Below are positions 1-6,482 of a stretch of DNA of 13,828 bases, piece after piece. Within the stretch, counting starts at the first letter, position 1. Each line of letters starts with the position of its first letter. Source of the DNA: Thermoflexales bacterium (GTDB taxonomy: Bacteria; Chloroflexota; Anaerolineae; Fen-1058); contig JAGOBP010000040.1 of assembly GCA_017999195.1 (NCBI GenBank), positions 1 through 13,828 of the forward strand. The letters are read 5' to 3'. Under the pieces are notes generated by a model. That model saw only the letters and a program-made list of their open reading frames with translations, was not told where the DNA came from and ran no database searches. The position numbers and the translations under genes were made by a program.

Positions 1-391
1 ACTGCGGCAGTTGCCGGTACGATCGAATCTCGGTCTTGCACAGATCGGTGACGACTTCTTCGTGCGTCATCGCCAGCACCATGTCGCGGTCTTTGCGATC
101 CTTGAAGCGCGCCATCTCCGGCCCGATGGCGTACCAGCGCCCGGTGGCCTGCCACACTTCGGCGGGATGCGCCACGGGCATCGTCATCTCCTGCCCGCCG
201 ATGGCGTCGATCTCATCGCGCAAGATGTTTTCGATCTTGGTCAAGGCGCGTTTGGCTAAGGGCAAATATGAAAACAAGCCCTGTCCCAATTGCCGAATGA
301 ATCCCGCGCGCACCAACAGTTGATGGCTAATGGCTTCAGCGCCAACGGGTGCTTCGCGTAACGTCGAACCGAAATGATGTGAGAGTCGCAA
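1..391 (-). CDS. proS: Prolyl-tRNA synthetase, N-terminal part (cut by window edge)
   Basis: Charges tRNA-Pro with proline in the cytoplasm. Only the first 130 residues are in the window; the rest lies beyond position 1. The reading matches bacterial-type class II ProRS: an N-terminal RLSHHFGSTLREAP segment, the motif 1 region around residues 24-73 (ISHQLLVRAGFIR, FSYLPLAKRAL, GGQEMTMPV), the segment RWYAIGPEMARFKDR at 85-99, the THEEVV signature at 109-114 and the start of motif 2 (RSYRQLP, 123-129). The start is a TTG at 391-389, chosen because it gives the family's usual N-terminus (M-R-L-S), no ATG exists in frame upstream, and a GGAG Shine-Dalgarno sits at 402-399. It follows the lipoprotein gene on the same strand after an 89-bp gap, so it could be co-transcribed. 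Family assignment is secure; whether the editing domain is present cannot be seen. Confidence 0.93.
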   Translation of the reverse strand, partial: MRLSHHFGSTLREAPVGAEAISHQLLVRAGFIRQLGQGLFSYLPLAKRALTKIENILRDEIDAIGGQEMTMPVAHPAEVWQATGRWYAIGPEMARFKDRKDRDMVLAMTHEEVVTDLCKTEIRSYRQLPQ

Positions 392-404
392 GATAGGTCT
401 CCGT

Positions 405-432
405 AACAAGTAATGAGTAACGAGTGATGAGT
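405..432. repeat. Four tandem 7-bp units upstream of proS
   Basis: Read on the plus strand the units are aacaagt, aatgagt, aacgagt and gatgagt, with no gaps (minus-strand consensus roughly ACTCRTT). The array ends 3 bp from the proS Shine-Dalgarno and would lie in the proS 5' leader if transcription starts upstream. It resembles in style the short tandem heptamers (STRR) of cyanobacteria. No function can be assigned. Confidence 0.6.
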
Positions 433-448
433 GTACGCGTCGTTGCAA

Positions 449-465
449 GCCGCGTTTTTCGCGGC
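449..465 (-). other. Small perfect hairpin downstream of the lipoprotein gene
   Basis: gccgcg / cgcggc forms a perfect 6-bp stem with a 5-nt loop, starting 16 bp beyond the stop codon of the minus-strand lipoprotein gene. On the minus strand it is not followed by a T run, so it is not a convincing rho-independent terminator. It may only stabilise the 3' end or attenuate read-through into proS. Confidence 0.3.
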
Positions 466-480
466 GAGGCAAACTCTGCG

Positions 481-1323
481 TCAATCAACAGGACACTTGA
501 ACTTTGAAGTTGGTGTTGTCTGAAACACTGGCGGCAAAGTCCACTTACGTCCCGTTTCCCAGATTTCAAATGGCAGCAAAGGGCGAATCGTCAGCTGATA
601 AGCCTTTCCATTTTCTCTGTAAGTGCGAGAGAAGTCACCTGCGAATAGTTGATAGACATCTGATGCTTCTTGATGATCAATAACCACACCACTCCCGGCG
701 CCATGTTCTCTTGAATGCAGATCGGCCAGTCTCGGCTTTTGCAACGGCCATTCTGTCGATGATTGTCGTTGATCCAACTCGATAACCGTGATCGCCAATT
801 TGTCGGGCTGATATGGCCGTAGATTCGGCGGCGTGTAATCTCGCAAACGCATATAAGTAGCTTTGAGTTCGGGTGGCACAGGAGTTCCCGAGGGTGCAGC
901 CTCTAGCCCATAAGCCGAGACTTCCTTGCGTTGCCACGCATTGACACCGATCCATATTGTTTGAAGATCGGCATACTCAACTGCTTTATAGTTTTCCTGC
1001 TGCAAATTCCAAAAGCCATCAGCTGCAATCTGTTGTAGCAATGAACAAACTGCGGCAGGTTGCAGATGCGTTTCATAAATGCTTTGCTTAGCCTCTGTGT
1101 GTGTTACAAGCAGCCTGCCATCTGCATACACTACCAGATCGGGTAATTTGCTCCATTCATAGTCAACCCTTCTCGTATTGTTTGTCGCGGTGAACAATGA
1201 GATCAATACTGGCTGAGCGTCCCAGGTATGCGTACCCAGTGCGTCGGCGAGTTTACACGCCGCTACCAACAACAAAATGATCGTAAGCCCAAGACTGATG
1301 TGAAGCAAATAGAAGCGCTTCAT
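481..1323 (-). CDS. Predicted lipoprotein of unknown function
   Basis: A 280-residue protein that I do not recognise. The N-terminus has Lys-Arg, then a hydrophobic stretch (residues 5-22) ending in V-A-A-C with Cys23, a plausible lipobox; an uncleaved membrane anchor is the alternative. The remainder is hydrophilic, with no further obvious membrane segment. It contains a segment with Tyr-Ala-Asp-Gly-Arg near residues 66-70 and a tryptophan-rich C-terminal part, and likely lies outside the membrane. The ATG at 1323-1321 is preceded by GAAGG at suitable distance. It begins 25 bp after the panE stop on the same strand and may ride on the pan transcript. Nothing links it functionally to pantothenate synthesis. 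Composition is a little more AT-rich than the flanking pan genes, which might indicate separate acquisition. Confidence 0.75.
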   Translation of the reverse strand: MKRFYLLHISLGLTIILLLVAACKLADALGTHTWDAQPVLISLFTATNNTRRVDYEWSKLPDLVVYADGRLLVTHTEAKQSIYETHLQPAAVCSLLQQIAADGFWNLQQENYKAVEYADLQTIWIGVNAWQRKEVSAYGLEAAPSGTPVPPELKATYMRLRDYTPPNLRPYQPDKLAITVIELDQRQSSTEWPLQKPRLADLHSREHGAGSGVVIDHQEASDVYQLFAGDFSRTYRENGKAYQLTIRPLLPFEIWETGRKWTLPPVFQTTPTSKFKCPVD

Positions 1324-1347
1324 CGATGCCTTCGTATCACGTCTGAT

Positions 1348-2337
1348 TCACCGCAGAAGACGCAGCGCGCGCAAAGTGTTTTGTGCTTCTTTCTCCGCGT
1401 TCTCCGTGGTGTAATTATTTTGAATCGCCCGCACCAGCGAAGTCAGCGCCGCGTTGATCGGTGTCGGCACGCCCAGCGCGCGGCCGTGCTCGACGATTTT
1501 ACCATTAATCGCATCGATCTCCGTGAGGCGTTTGTTCATCACATCTTGCAGCATCGACGAGAAGTTGGTGGCCGTCAACGTGGCGACTTGCTTCACACGC
1601 TCGACGGGATCAGGATAGGGCAATCGGATGTTCAATGCGGCGGCAACGGCGGCAGCCTCTAATGCGGCGGCTGTCAGCAACTCGATGGTTTCTTCACGCT
1701 CGACAAGTGCGCCGTTGGGAATGCGCAAAATCGCCGTCAGCGGATTGATGGCCGCATTGATGATCACTTTGCCCCACACCAATCCGTCGATGTCGGCGCT
1801 GAGCTGCGCCTTGAGTCCCGCCGAGTTGAGCAGCGCGGTGATCTCATACGCATGATGATGCGCGGACCAATCGCGCGGGGCGGCCAGTTCGATCGGGACG
1901 TAGCCCAGATGTGTGGCCCCGCGTCCACTCGTGCGGATGTGCCCCGGCGCGAGCAGCGCCGCCCCCTGCATCGTCACGCCTTGCATCGCCCGATCGACGC
2001 CCACCTGCGCGGACAGAATCTCGATGTTGCCCAGCCCGTTTTGCAGCGTCAGCGCCAGCCCGTCGGGCTTCAGCGTCTTCGCGGCCACCTCGGCGGCGGC
2101 CCTTGTTTTATAGGCTTTGGTGAGCACGATGGCGAGATCGGCGGCGGGCGCGTCGTCGGGATCGGACGCGGTGTGGACGCTGTGACAGCAGCTATCGCCG
2201 TCGAGGGTGATGCCGTGCTCGCGGATGGCCGTCAGCGCCTCGCGCCACGTCCCGATCATGGATACGTCTGCGACCTCGGCCAAGCGCGCCGCAAATAACG
2301 TCGCCATCGCCCCGGTGCCGATGATGGAGATTTGCAT
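1348..2337 (-). CDS. panE: 2-dehydropantoate 2-reductase (ketopantoate reductase)
   Basis: Reduces 2-dehydropantoate to pantoate with NADPH, the step after PanB in pantothenate/CoA synthesis; cytoplasmic. The 329-residue product has the N-terminal Rossmann motif G-T-G-A-M-A at 7-12, the LQNGLGN motif at 99-105 (family Asn at 100), the catalytic Lys190 in VWGKVIINAAINPLTA, and the C-terminal SSMLQDV...TEIDAINGK block (260-280) with the conserved Glu273. The ATG at 2337 has AAGGAG just upstream. It lies 82 bp behind panB, separated by an inverted repeat, so the two are probably one operon; panC is not seen. Oddity: residues of about 310-329 and the stop codon are encoded by an intergenic-type repeat, so the native C-terminus probably ended near residue 306. 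The panE/apbA family has paralogues of other specificity, but the panB neighbour supports this call. Confidence 0.92.
   Translation of the reverse strand: MQISIIGTGAMATLFAARLAEVADVSMIGTWREALTAIREHGITLDGDSCCHSVHTASDPDDAPAADLAIVLTKAYKTRAAAEVAAKTLKPDGLALTLQNGLGNIEILSAQVGVDRAMQGVTMQGAALLAPGHIRTSGRGATHLGYVPIELAAPRDWSAHHHAYEITALLNSAGLKAQLSADIDGLVWGKVIINAAINPLTAILRIPNGALVEREETIELLTAAALEAAAVAAALNIRLPYPDPVERVKQVATLTATNFSSMLQDVMNKRLTEIDAINGKIVEHGRALGVPTPINAALTSLVRAIQNNYTTENAEKEAQNTLRALRLLR
1349..1416. repeat. Intergenic-type repeat overlapping the panE 3' end
   Basis: On the minus strand this reads ACACCACGGAGAACGCGGAG, followed by AAAGAAGCACAAAACAC and a segment ending CTGCGGTGA. It resembles the widespread dispersed family of 'cac-gga-gaa' sequences that normally lies between genes. 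Here it is in frame with panE and supplies its last 20 or so codons and the TGA stop. Assignment to that family is from memory of the sequence style; exact borders are approximate. Confidence 0.5.
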
Positions 2338-2351
2338 GTTGCTCCTTAATG

Positions 2352-2417
2352 GGACGCTGATTAACGCGGATGAACGCTGATTGATTTATCCGCGTTAATC
2401 TGCGTTCATCTGCGTCC
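2352..2417. repeat. Inverted repeat between panB and panE
   Basis: gattaacgcggat at 2359-2371 pairs perfectly with atccgcgttaatc at 2388-2400 (13-bp stem, 16-nt loop). The outer arms ggacgc (2352-2357) and gcgtcc (2412-2417) also match, and the words 'gaacgc' and 'gcgttc' recur inside. No T run follows on the minus strand, so read-through from panB into panE is expected. It resembles a dispersed intergenic repeat of the 'gattaacgcggatgaacg' type. Confidence 0.7.
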
Positions 2418-2419
2418 GA

Positions 2420-3331
2420 TTAATAAACCTTGCCGACCAGCTCGCTGGCTTCAGTTTGCCGACCGTTGTGCTGTGCGCGAGTCGCTTGCGCTTCTGCGAC
2501 GAATGCTACAAATTCCGCGTCATCGATAACAAACGAATTCTCATCAGTGGGGAAGGTACGCGTACTCACTTCATTTACATACTGCTTCACCGCGTCGATG
2601 ATGATCGGGCGGATGTTGGCGTAACGCTTGTTGTGCCTGGGCGAGAAGCGGTCGAAGTAGCCCAACAGGTCGTGAAAGACCAACACTTGCCCATCGCAGC
2701 CCGCGCCTGCGCCAATGCCGATGGTGGGGATGCTGAGTTGCTTGGACACGAACTCGCTGACGCGGGCGGGTGTCGTTTCGAGGACGATGCCGTAAGCCCC
2801 CGCTGCCTGCAAAGCCAGGGCATCTTCCAGCAGTTTATGCGCGCCCGAGCGCGTTTTGCCCTGCACCCGATAGCCCCCCAACTTCGACGCGGATTGCGGC
2901 GTTAAACCAATGTGGCCCATCACGGCGATGCCTGCGTCCACGATGGCTTTGACGGTGGGGGCCATCTCTGCGCCGCCTTCCAACTTGATCGAGTCTGCGC
3001 CGCCTTCCTTAAGGAAGCGTCCGGCGTTACGCACGGCTTCTTTCACATCGGCCTGATACGACATGAAGGGCATATCGCCGACGATGTGCGCGTACTTGGT
3101 GCCGCGTTTGACGGCGGCCGTATGGCTGATCATCTCGTCCATCGTGACGGGCACGGTGGATTCGTAGCCCAGCACCACCATGCCCAGCGAATCGCCCACG
3201 AGGATCATATCCACGCCCGCTTCATCAACGGCGAGCGCACCGGGGTAATCGTAGGCGGTGATCATGCTGATGGGTTCGCCGCGCTGTTTCTTGGCGTGCA
3301 GGTGGGGGATGGAAACTTTTTTGCGGTCCAT
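2420..3331 (-). CDS. panB: 3-methyl-2-oxobutanoate hydroxymethyltransferase (ketopantoate synthase)
   Basis: Transfers a hydroxymethyl group from 5,10-methylene-tetrahydrofolate to 2-oxoisovalerate, giving ketopantoate: the first committed step of pantothenate synthesis, cytoplasmic. The 303-residue product carries the family blocks in order: MITAYDYP (23-30), VGDSLGMVVLGY with metal ligand Asp47, HIVGDMPFMSY with Asp86, LEGG (117-120), GHIGLTPQS (139-147), the catalytic Glu185 in IVLETTPA, and IPTIGIGAGAGCDGQVLV (201-218). The ATG at 3331 has AGGAG upstream at good spacing. The usual family end is near the FPTDENSF segment (260-267); some 35 further residues form a polar C-terminal extension of unknown role. 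It appears to be the first gene of the panB-panE unit; no clear promoter was seen upstream. Confidence 0.96.
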   Translation of the reverse strand: MDRKKVSIPHLHAKKQRGEPISMITAYDYPGALAVDEAGVDMILVGDSLGMVVLGYESTVPVTMDEMISHTAAVKRGTKYAHIVGDMPFMSYQADVKEAVRNAGRFLKEGGADSIKLEGGAEMAPTVKAIVDAGIAVMGHIGLTPQSASKLGGYRVQGKTRSGAHKLLEDALALQAAGAYGIVLETTPARVSEFVSKQLSIPTIGIGAGAGCDGQVLVFHDLLGYFDRFSPRHNKRYANIRPIIIDAVKQYVNEVSTRTFPTDENSFVIDDAEFVAFVAEAQATRAQHNGRQTEASELVGKVY

Positions 3332-3371
3332 GTTGACTCTCCTTCAGAGTGAAACTGATAGTCGGTCATCC

Positions 3372-3452
3372 GTCATTGCGAGGAGGTCGAAGACCGACGA
3401 AGCAATCTTTGACGACGACCTTGAGATTGCTTCGCCGCTGTGCGGCTCGCAA
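3372..3452. repeat. Palindromic dispersed repeat, copy 1
   Basis: Left arm: gtcattgcgag (3372-3382) and cgaagcaatct (3398-3408). Right arm: agattgcttcg (3424-3434) and ctcgcaa (3446-3452). The inner arms are exact reverse complements; the outer right end is eroded, with 'cac' in place of 'tgac'. The same element recurs at 6357-6449. It has no coding capacity and looks like a REP- or MITE-like element. Confidence 0.8.
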
Positions 3453-3490
3453 CACTTGCACCCACTGCGTGCAGTGCGGTGTGACGTAGC

Positions 3491-3531
3491 AAAAACAAAA
3501 CGCCCGATCGGGCTGGATCACCGATCGGGCG
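3491..3531 (-). terminator. Rho-independent terminator of pstB1
   Basis: Perfect 11-bp stem (cgcccgatcgg 3501-3511 with ccgatcgggcg 3521-3531) and a 9-nt loop. Read on the minus strand it is followed by TTTTGTTTTT (3500-3491). It lies about 170 bp beyond the pstB1 stop and closes that unit before panB. No T run exists on the plus strand, so it acts in one direction. Confidence 0.88.
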
Positions 3532-3598
3532 TGAGAGAGGCGCAATGATTTGACTTGGCTTGCGTCTCGGTCACGTTAATCGTGATCCAAGCGAACGA

Positions 3599-3648
3599 CC
3601 AATCTACTACTCTACTAACTTGCTACTTTACCAATCTACTAACTTCGC
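3599..3648. repeat. Low-complexity direct repeat in the pstB1 3' region
   Basis: The word ccaatctacta occurs at 3599 and again at 3631 (32-bp period), with further 'ctactaactt' and 'gctacttta' words between. It lies between the pstB1 stop and its terminator, so it would be transcribed in the 3' untranslated region. No function is apparent. Together with the palindromic repeat and the terminator it accounts for most of the gene-free stretch 3332-3704. Confidence 0.55.
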
Positions 3649-3704
3649 TCGCTGCTCCGAAAAGTCAGCGGCACTGAGATTATAACGCGCTTTGTGCGGG
3701 GTGT

Positions 3705-4457
3705 CTATCCAAATCGTCCGGTGATGTAATCTTCGGTCTGTTTCTTGGCGGGCTTGGTGAAGAGTTGGCGCGTCTCGCCAAACTCGACGAGTTCACCCAG
3801 CCAGAAGAAGCCGGTGAAATCGCTGGCGCGGGCCGCTTGCTGCATGTTGTGTGTGACTATGACGATGGTGTATTTCTGCTTCAAATCTTGCATCAACTCT
3901 TCAATCTTCAACGTTGCGATCGGATCGAGCGCCGAACACGGCTCGTCCATCAGGATCACTTCCGGCTTGACGGCCAACACGCGCGCGATGCATAAGCGCT
4001 GCTGCTGACCTAAGGCCAACTCCAACGCGGGACTTTTGAGTTTGTCCTTGACGTCTTCCCACAGGGCCGCGCCGCGCAGCGATTGCTCCACTACGGAATC
4101 GAGCCGCTCCGTGTTCATGCGTAGGGCGCGTGGCCCAAAGGCCACATTGTCGAAGATGGACTGCGGAAAGGGATTGGGCTTTTGAAAGACCATACCCACG
4201 CGCTGGCGCAGATCGACCACGTTGACTTCCGGCGCGAGCATGTCGGCCTCGTCCAGTTTGATCTGGCCGGTGGCGCGCGTGCCGGGAATGGTGTCGTTCA
4301 TGCGGTTCAGGCAGCGCAGGAACGTGGACTTGCCGCAGCCGCTTGGCCCGATCAGCGCCGTGATGTGGTGCTCGGGAATATCGATCGTGATGTCGTGCAG
4401 CGCCTGCTTCTTGCCGTAGTAGAAATCGAGGTGGCTGACTTCAAGCTTGTTATTCAT
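3705..4457 (-). CDS. pstB: Phosphate ABC transporter ATP-binding protein, divergent copy (PstB1)
   Basis: Cytoplasmic ATPase that powers phosphate import through PstC-PstA. The 250-residue product aligns along the whole PstB family: Walker A GPSGCGKST (37-45, Lys43), Q-loop VFQKPNPFP with Gln92, Walker B VILMDEP with Glu172, D-loop SALD (175-178), H-loop His203, and the usual C-terminal end TEDYITGRFG. The striking departure is the ABC signature: residues 147-151 are L-A-L-G-Q instead of L-S-G-G-Q, read directly from codons TTG GCC TTA GGT CAG with the frame intact on both sides. The signature Ser normally touches the ATP gamma-phosphate of the partner subunit, so this copy should not form a normal homodimer. 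It is transcribed divergently from pstS and probably has a leaderless mRNA; its terminator is at 3491-3531. Best explanation: it partners PstB2. A decaying or low-activity paralogue is the alternative. Confidence 0.93.
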   Translation of the reverse strand: MNNKLEVSHLDFYYGKKQALHDITIDIPEHHITALIGPSGCGKSTFLRCLNRMNDTIPGTRATGQIKLDEADMLAPEVNVVDLRQRVGMVFQKPNPFPQSIFDNVAFGPRALRMNTERLDSVVEQSLRGAALWEDVKDKLKSPALELALGQQQRLCIARVLAVKPEVILMDEPCSALDPIATLKIEELMQDLKQKYTIVIVTHNMQQAARASDFTGFFWLGELVEFGETRQLFTKPAKKQTEDYITGRFG

Positions 4458-4463
4458 GCCGTC

Positions 4464-4492
4464 ATTTTAACGCGAACGGGTTTAACTCACAA
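4464..4492 (-). promoter_or_regulatory. Promoter of pstB1 (leaderless)
   Basis: -35 TTGTGA (4492-4487), exact 17-bp spacer, -10 TAAAAT (4469-4464), all on the minus strand. The pstB1 ATG begins 7 nt after the -10, where transcription should start, leaving no room for a Shine-Dalgarno. Its -35 lies 3 bp from the -35 of the divergent pstS promoter, so one bound regulator could act on both. Confidence 0.7.
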
Positions 4493-4495
4493 CCT

Positions 4496-4524
4496 TTGTA
4501 CAAGCTTGCGCCGCATGATATAAT
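4496..4524 (+). promoter_or_regulatory. Promoter of pstS-pstC-pstA-pstB2 (leaderless)
   Basis: -35 TTGTAC (4496-4501), exact 17-bp spacer, -10 TATAAT (4519-4524). The pstS ATG at 4533 is 9 nt from the -10, giving a leader of about 0-3 nt and no Shine-Dalgarno. A phosphate-responsive regulator probably binds near the paired -35 boxes; I could not recognise a definite Pho box. Confidence 0.78.
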
Positions 4525-4532
4525 CGCCCTCG

Positions 4533-5405
4533 ATGACTTCCCGCGCACTACTCCTCTTGATCGTTCTCAGTGTGCTCGTCGGTTGTGGCGGGCGTGTTGC
4601 TGATCAATCTGCTGAAGGCGCGCAACAGACGATCGAAAATATCGGCTCCGACACGATTGTCAATCTGGCGTTGGCGTGGGCGGAAGCCTACCAGAAGGTC
4701 AGCCCGGAAGTTCGCATTTCCGTGTCGGGCGGCGGCAGCGGGACCGGCCTAGCCGCGCTTGTGAATGGCACCACCGATATTGCCAATGCCAGCCGCAAGA
4801 TCAAAAAAGAAGAAATTGCTGATGCGCAGAAGAACGGCATCGAGCCGTACGAGATCGAGATTGCGCGCGACGCGATCGGGGTGATTGTCAACCCGCACAA
4901 TCCCGTGCAACAGTTGACGCTCCAGCAAGTCTCCGACATTTACAGTGGCAAGATCACCAACTGGCAGGAATTGGGCGGCGAGAATCGGCCCATCGTGCTG
5001 CTGTCGCGCGAATCGAATTCCGGCACGCACGTCTTTTTCCTTGAAACCGTCGTGCGGCTGAGTCAGAAAGACAACAAGACGCTGTTTTCGCAAGACACCT
5101 TGTTGCTGCCGTCCAGCGAAGGCATTATCGCCGAAGTGCGGCAGAATCCCAACGCCATCGGCTACGACGGGCTGGGCTACATCACGCCGGAAGTGAAGAC
5201 GCTGGCCATCGCGCCCAAGGCGGGCGACGAGTATGTGAAGCCCAGCGTGGCATCGGTCAACAGCGGGCAGTATCCCATTGCGCGCCCGCTGTTCATGTAT
5301 ACACCGGGCGAACCGGTCGGCGCGGTCAAGACCTACATTGATTGGATTCGTGGCCCGGACGGACAAACGATCGTCAATCAACTGGGCTTTGTGCCGCTGA
5401 AGTAA
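4533..5405 (+). CDS. pstS: Phosphate-binding lipoprotein PstS
   Basis: Captures phosphate outside the membrane and delivers it to PstC-PstA. The 290-residue product has a hydrophobic signal segment (5-16) and lipobox L-V-G-C with Cys18 as the lipidation site. The mature part shows the phosphate-site blocks of the family: GSDTI at 38-42, SGGGSGTG at 65-72 followed by TTDIANASR (80-88), and RESNSGTH at 159-166, where the Ser/Thr and backbone amides bind the anion. Length is typical for the shorter bacterial PstS group. The ATG at 4533 is chosen because it gives a proper signal peptide and the TATAAT box ends 8 nt before it, so the message is probably leaderless. It heads the operon; pstC starts 4 nt after its stop. 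Confidence 0.95.
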   Translation: MTSRALLLLIVLSVLVGCGGRVADQSAEGAQQTIENIGSDTIVNLALAWAEAYQKVSPEVRISVSGGGSGTGLAALVNGTTDIANASRKIKKEEIADAQKNGIEPYEIEIARDAIGVIVNPHNPVQQLTLQQVSDIYSGKITNWQELGGENRPIVLLSRESNSGTHVFFLETVVRLSQKDNKTLFSQDTLLLPSSEGIIAEVRQNPNAIGYDGLGYITPEVKTLAIAPKAGDEYVKPSVASVNSGQYPIARPLFMYTPGEPVGAVKTYIDWIRGPDGQTIVNQLGFVPLK

Positions 5406-5409
5406 TGCT

Positions 5410-6324
5410 ATGACATCGACGCCTCTACCCCCTAAACGCACGGCCTGGACCGAGGTCGTCGCCGAAAGCGCCATCAAGGCCAGCGGCGCGGCGGCGATTG
5501 CTTTTGTGGTGCTGATCTTTGCCTTCCTGCTGCGCGAAGGTCTGCCCGCGTTTACGGAAGCCCCGCTCGATAGTCTGTTCAACACCCGCTGGTATCCCAC
5601 TGAGAATCACTTTGGCGTGCTGCCGCTGATTTTAGGCTCGGTCGTCGTCACGCTGGGCGCGGCGCTCATCGCCATGCCGATCGGTTTGTTGACGGCCGTC
5701 TTCATCGCCGAGATCGCGCCGCGTTGGCTGCGTGAAATTCTCAAGCCGATGATCGAGATTGTGGCCGGGATTCCGTCGGTGGTGTTAGGTTTCTTTGGAG
5801 TGGTGGCGTTGTCGTCCTTTGTGCGTGAGACCCTCAACCTCCCGACGGGTCTCACGGCCTTTACGGGTTCGTTGATTCTGGCGTATATGGCGCTGCCCAC
5901 CATCGTGAGTGTGGCTGAAGATGCGCTCGACGCCGTGCCCAAGAGTTATCGCGATGCGGCGCTGGCGCTGGGCGCGACCAAGTGGCAGACCATCTGGATG
6001 GTGACAGTGAAAGCCGGGCGCACGGGCATCCTCACGGCGATGATGTTGGGCATCGGGCGCGCCATCGGTGAGACGATGGCCGTGATGATGGTCACGGGCA
6101 ACGCCGCGCGCATGCCCTTATCGTTTGATTCGTTGTTCTGGCCGGTGCGCACCATGACGGCCACCATCGCCGCCGAGATGGGCGAAGTGGCGCAAGGCAG
6201 CACGCACTTTCATGTGTTGTTTGCCATCGGCATTGCGTTGTTCGTCATCACCTTCATCGTCAACTTCATCGCGTCCATTGCGATTTTCCGGCAGTCTAAG
6301 CGTTCGGCGCGACTACTGTCATGA
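5410..6324 (+). CDS. pstC: Phosphate ABC transporter permease PstC
   Basis: One of the two membrane subunits forming the phosphate channel. The 304-residue product has a long first membrane helix near residues 25-42, an extracytoplasmic loop, and further helices around 73-100, 115-135, 150-168, 205-230 and 275-297. The cytoplasmic coupling loop that docks on the ATPase is clear: EDALDAVPKSYRDAALALGA followed by TKWQTIW, then GIGRAIGET. The family block EIVAGIPSVVLGFFG is also present. The start is 4 nt behind the pstS stop; only a weak GAAG lies upstream, so translation is probably coupled to pstS. After its stop comes a 158-bp gap holding a palindromic repeat, before pstA. A heterodimer with PstA is established for the family and fits the proposed PstB1-PstB2 heterodimer. 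Confidence 0.95.
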   Translation: MTSTPLPPKRTAWTEVVAESAIKASGAAAIAFVVLIFAFLLREGLPAFTEAPLDSLFNTRWYPTENHFGVLPLILGSVVVTLGAALIAMPIGLLTAVFIAEIAPRWLREILKPMIEIVAGIPSVVLGFFGVVALSSFVRETLNLPTGLTAFTGSLILAYMALPTIVSVAEDALDAVPKSYRDAALALGATKWQTIWMVTVKAGRTGILTAMMLGIGRAIGETMAVMMVTGNAARMPLSFDSLFWPVRTMTATIAAEMGEVAQGSTHFHVLFAIGIALFVITFIVNFIASIAIFRQSKRSARLLS

Positions 6325-6356
6325 TCTGTGTCTAAGTCTTTTGGCAATGTTAGTGC

Positions 6357-6449
6357 GTCATTGCGAGCCGCAGCAGTATCGCGGCGAAGCAATCTAGATG
6401 TCTTTAGTGTGGAGATTGCTTCGTCGCAAAAAGCGCTCCTCGCAATGAC
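6357..6449. repeat. Palindromic dispersed repeat, copy 2, inside the pst operon
   Basis: Left arm gtcattgcgag (6357-6367) and cgaagcaatct (6385-6395); right arm agattgcttcg (6413-6423) and ctcgcaatgac (6439-6449). Outer and inner arms are exact reverse complements, so this copy is better preserved than the one at 3372-3452. It lies between pstC and pstA and would form a long stem in the polycistronic mRNA. Confidence 0.85.
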
Positions 6450-6482
6450 ACCTACTCTGAGCTTAACATCGTCGGAGTAAGC

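Noticed and set aside
449..465. Rho-independent terminator for the lipoprotein gene
   Set aside because: The stem is only 6 bp and has no T run on the minus strand; kept as a plain hairpin.
3332..3704. CRISPR-like or small RNA array from the ccaatctacta direct repeats
   Set aside because: Only two copies with irregular, low-complexity spacing; no regular spacer-repeat pattern.
4005..4040. Frameshift or sequencing error as the cause of the LALGQ signature in PstB1
   Set aside because: The frame is intact on both sides and the codons TTG GCC TTA GGT CAG differ from a normal signature by several substitutions, not by an indel.
4749..5600. Long minus-strand open frame opposite pstS (283 codons)
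   Set aside because: It is the antisense shadow of a clear pstS coding frame, with Arg/Gly/Val-rich unnatural composition and no family resemblance.
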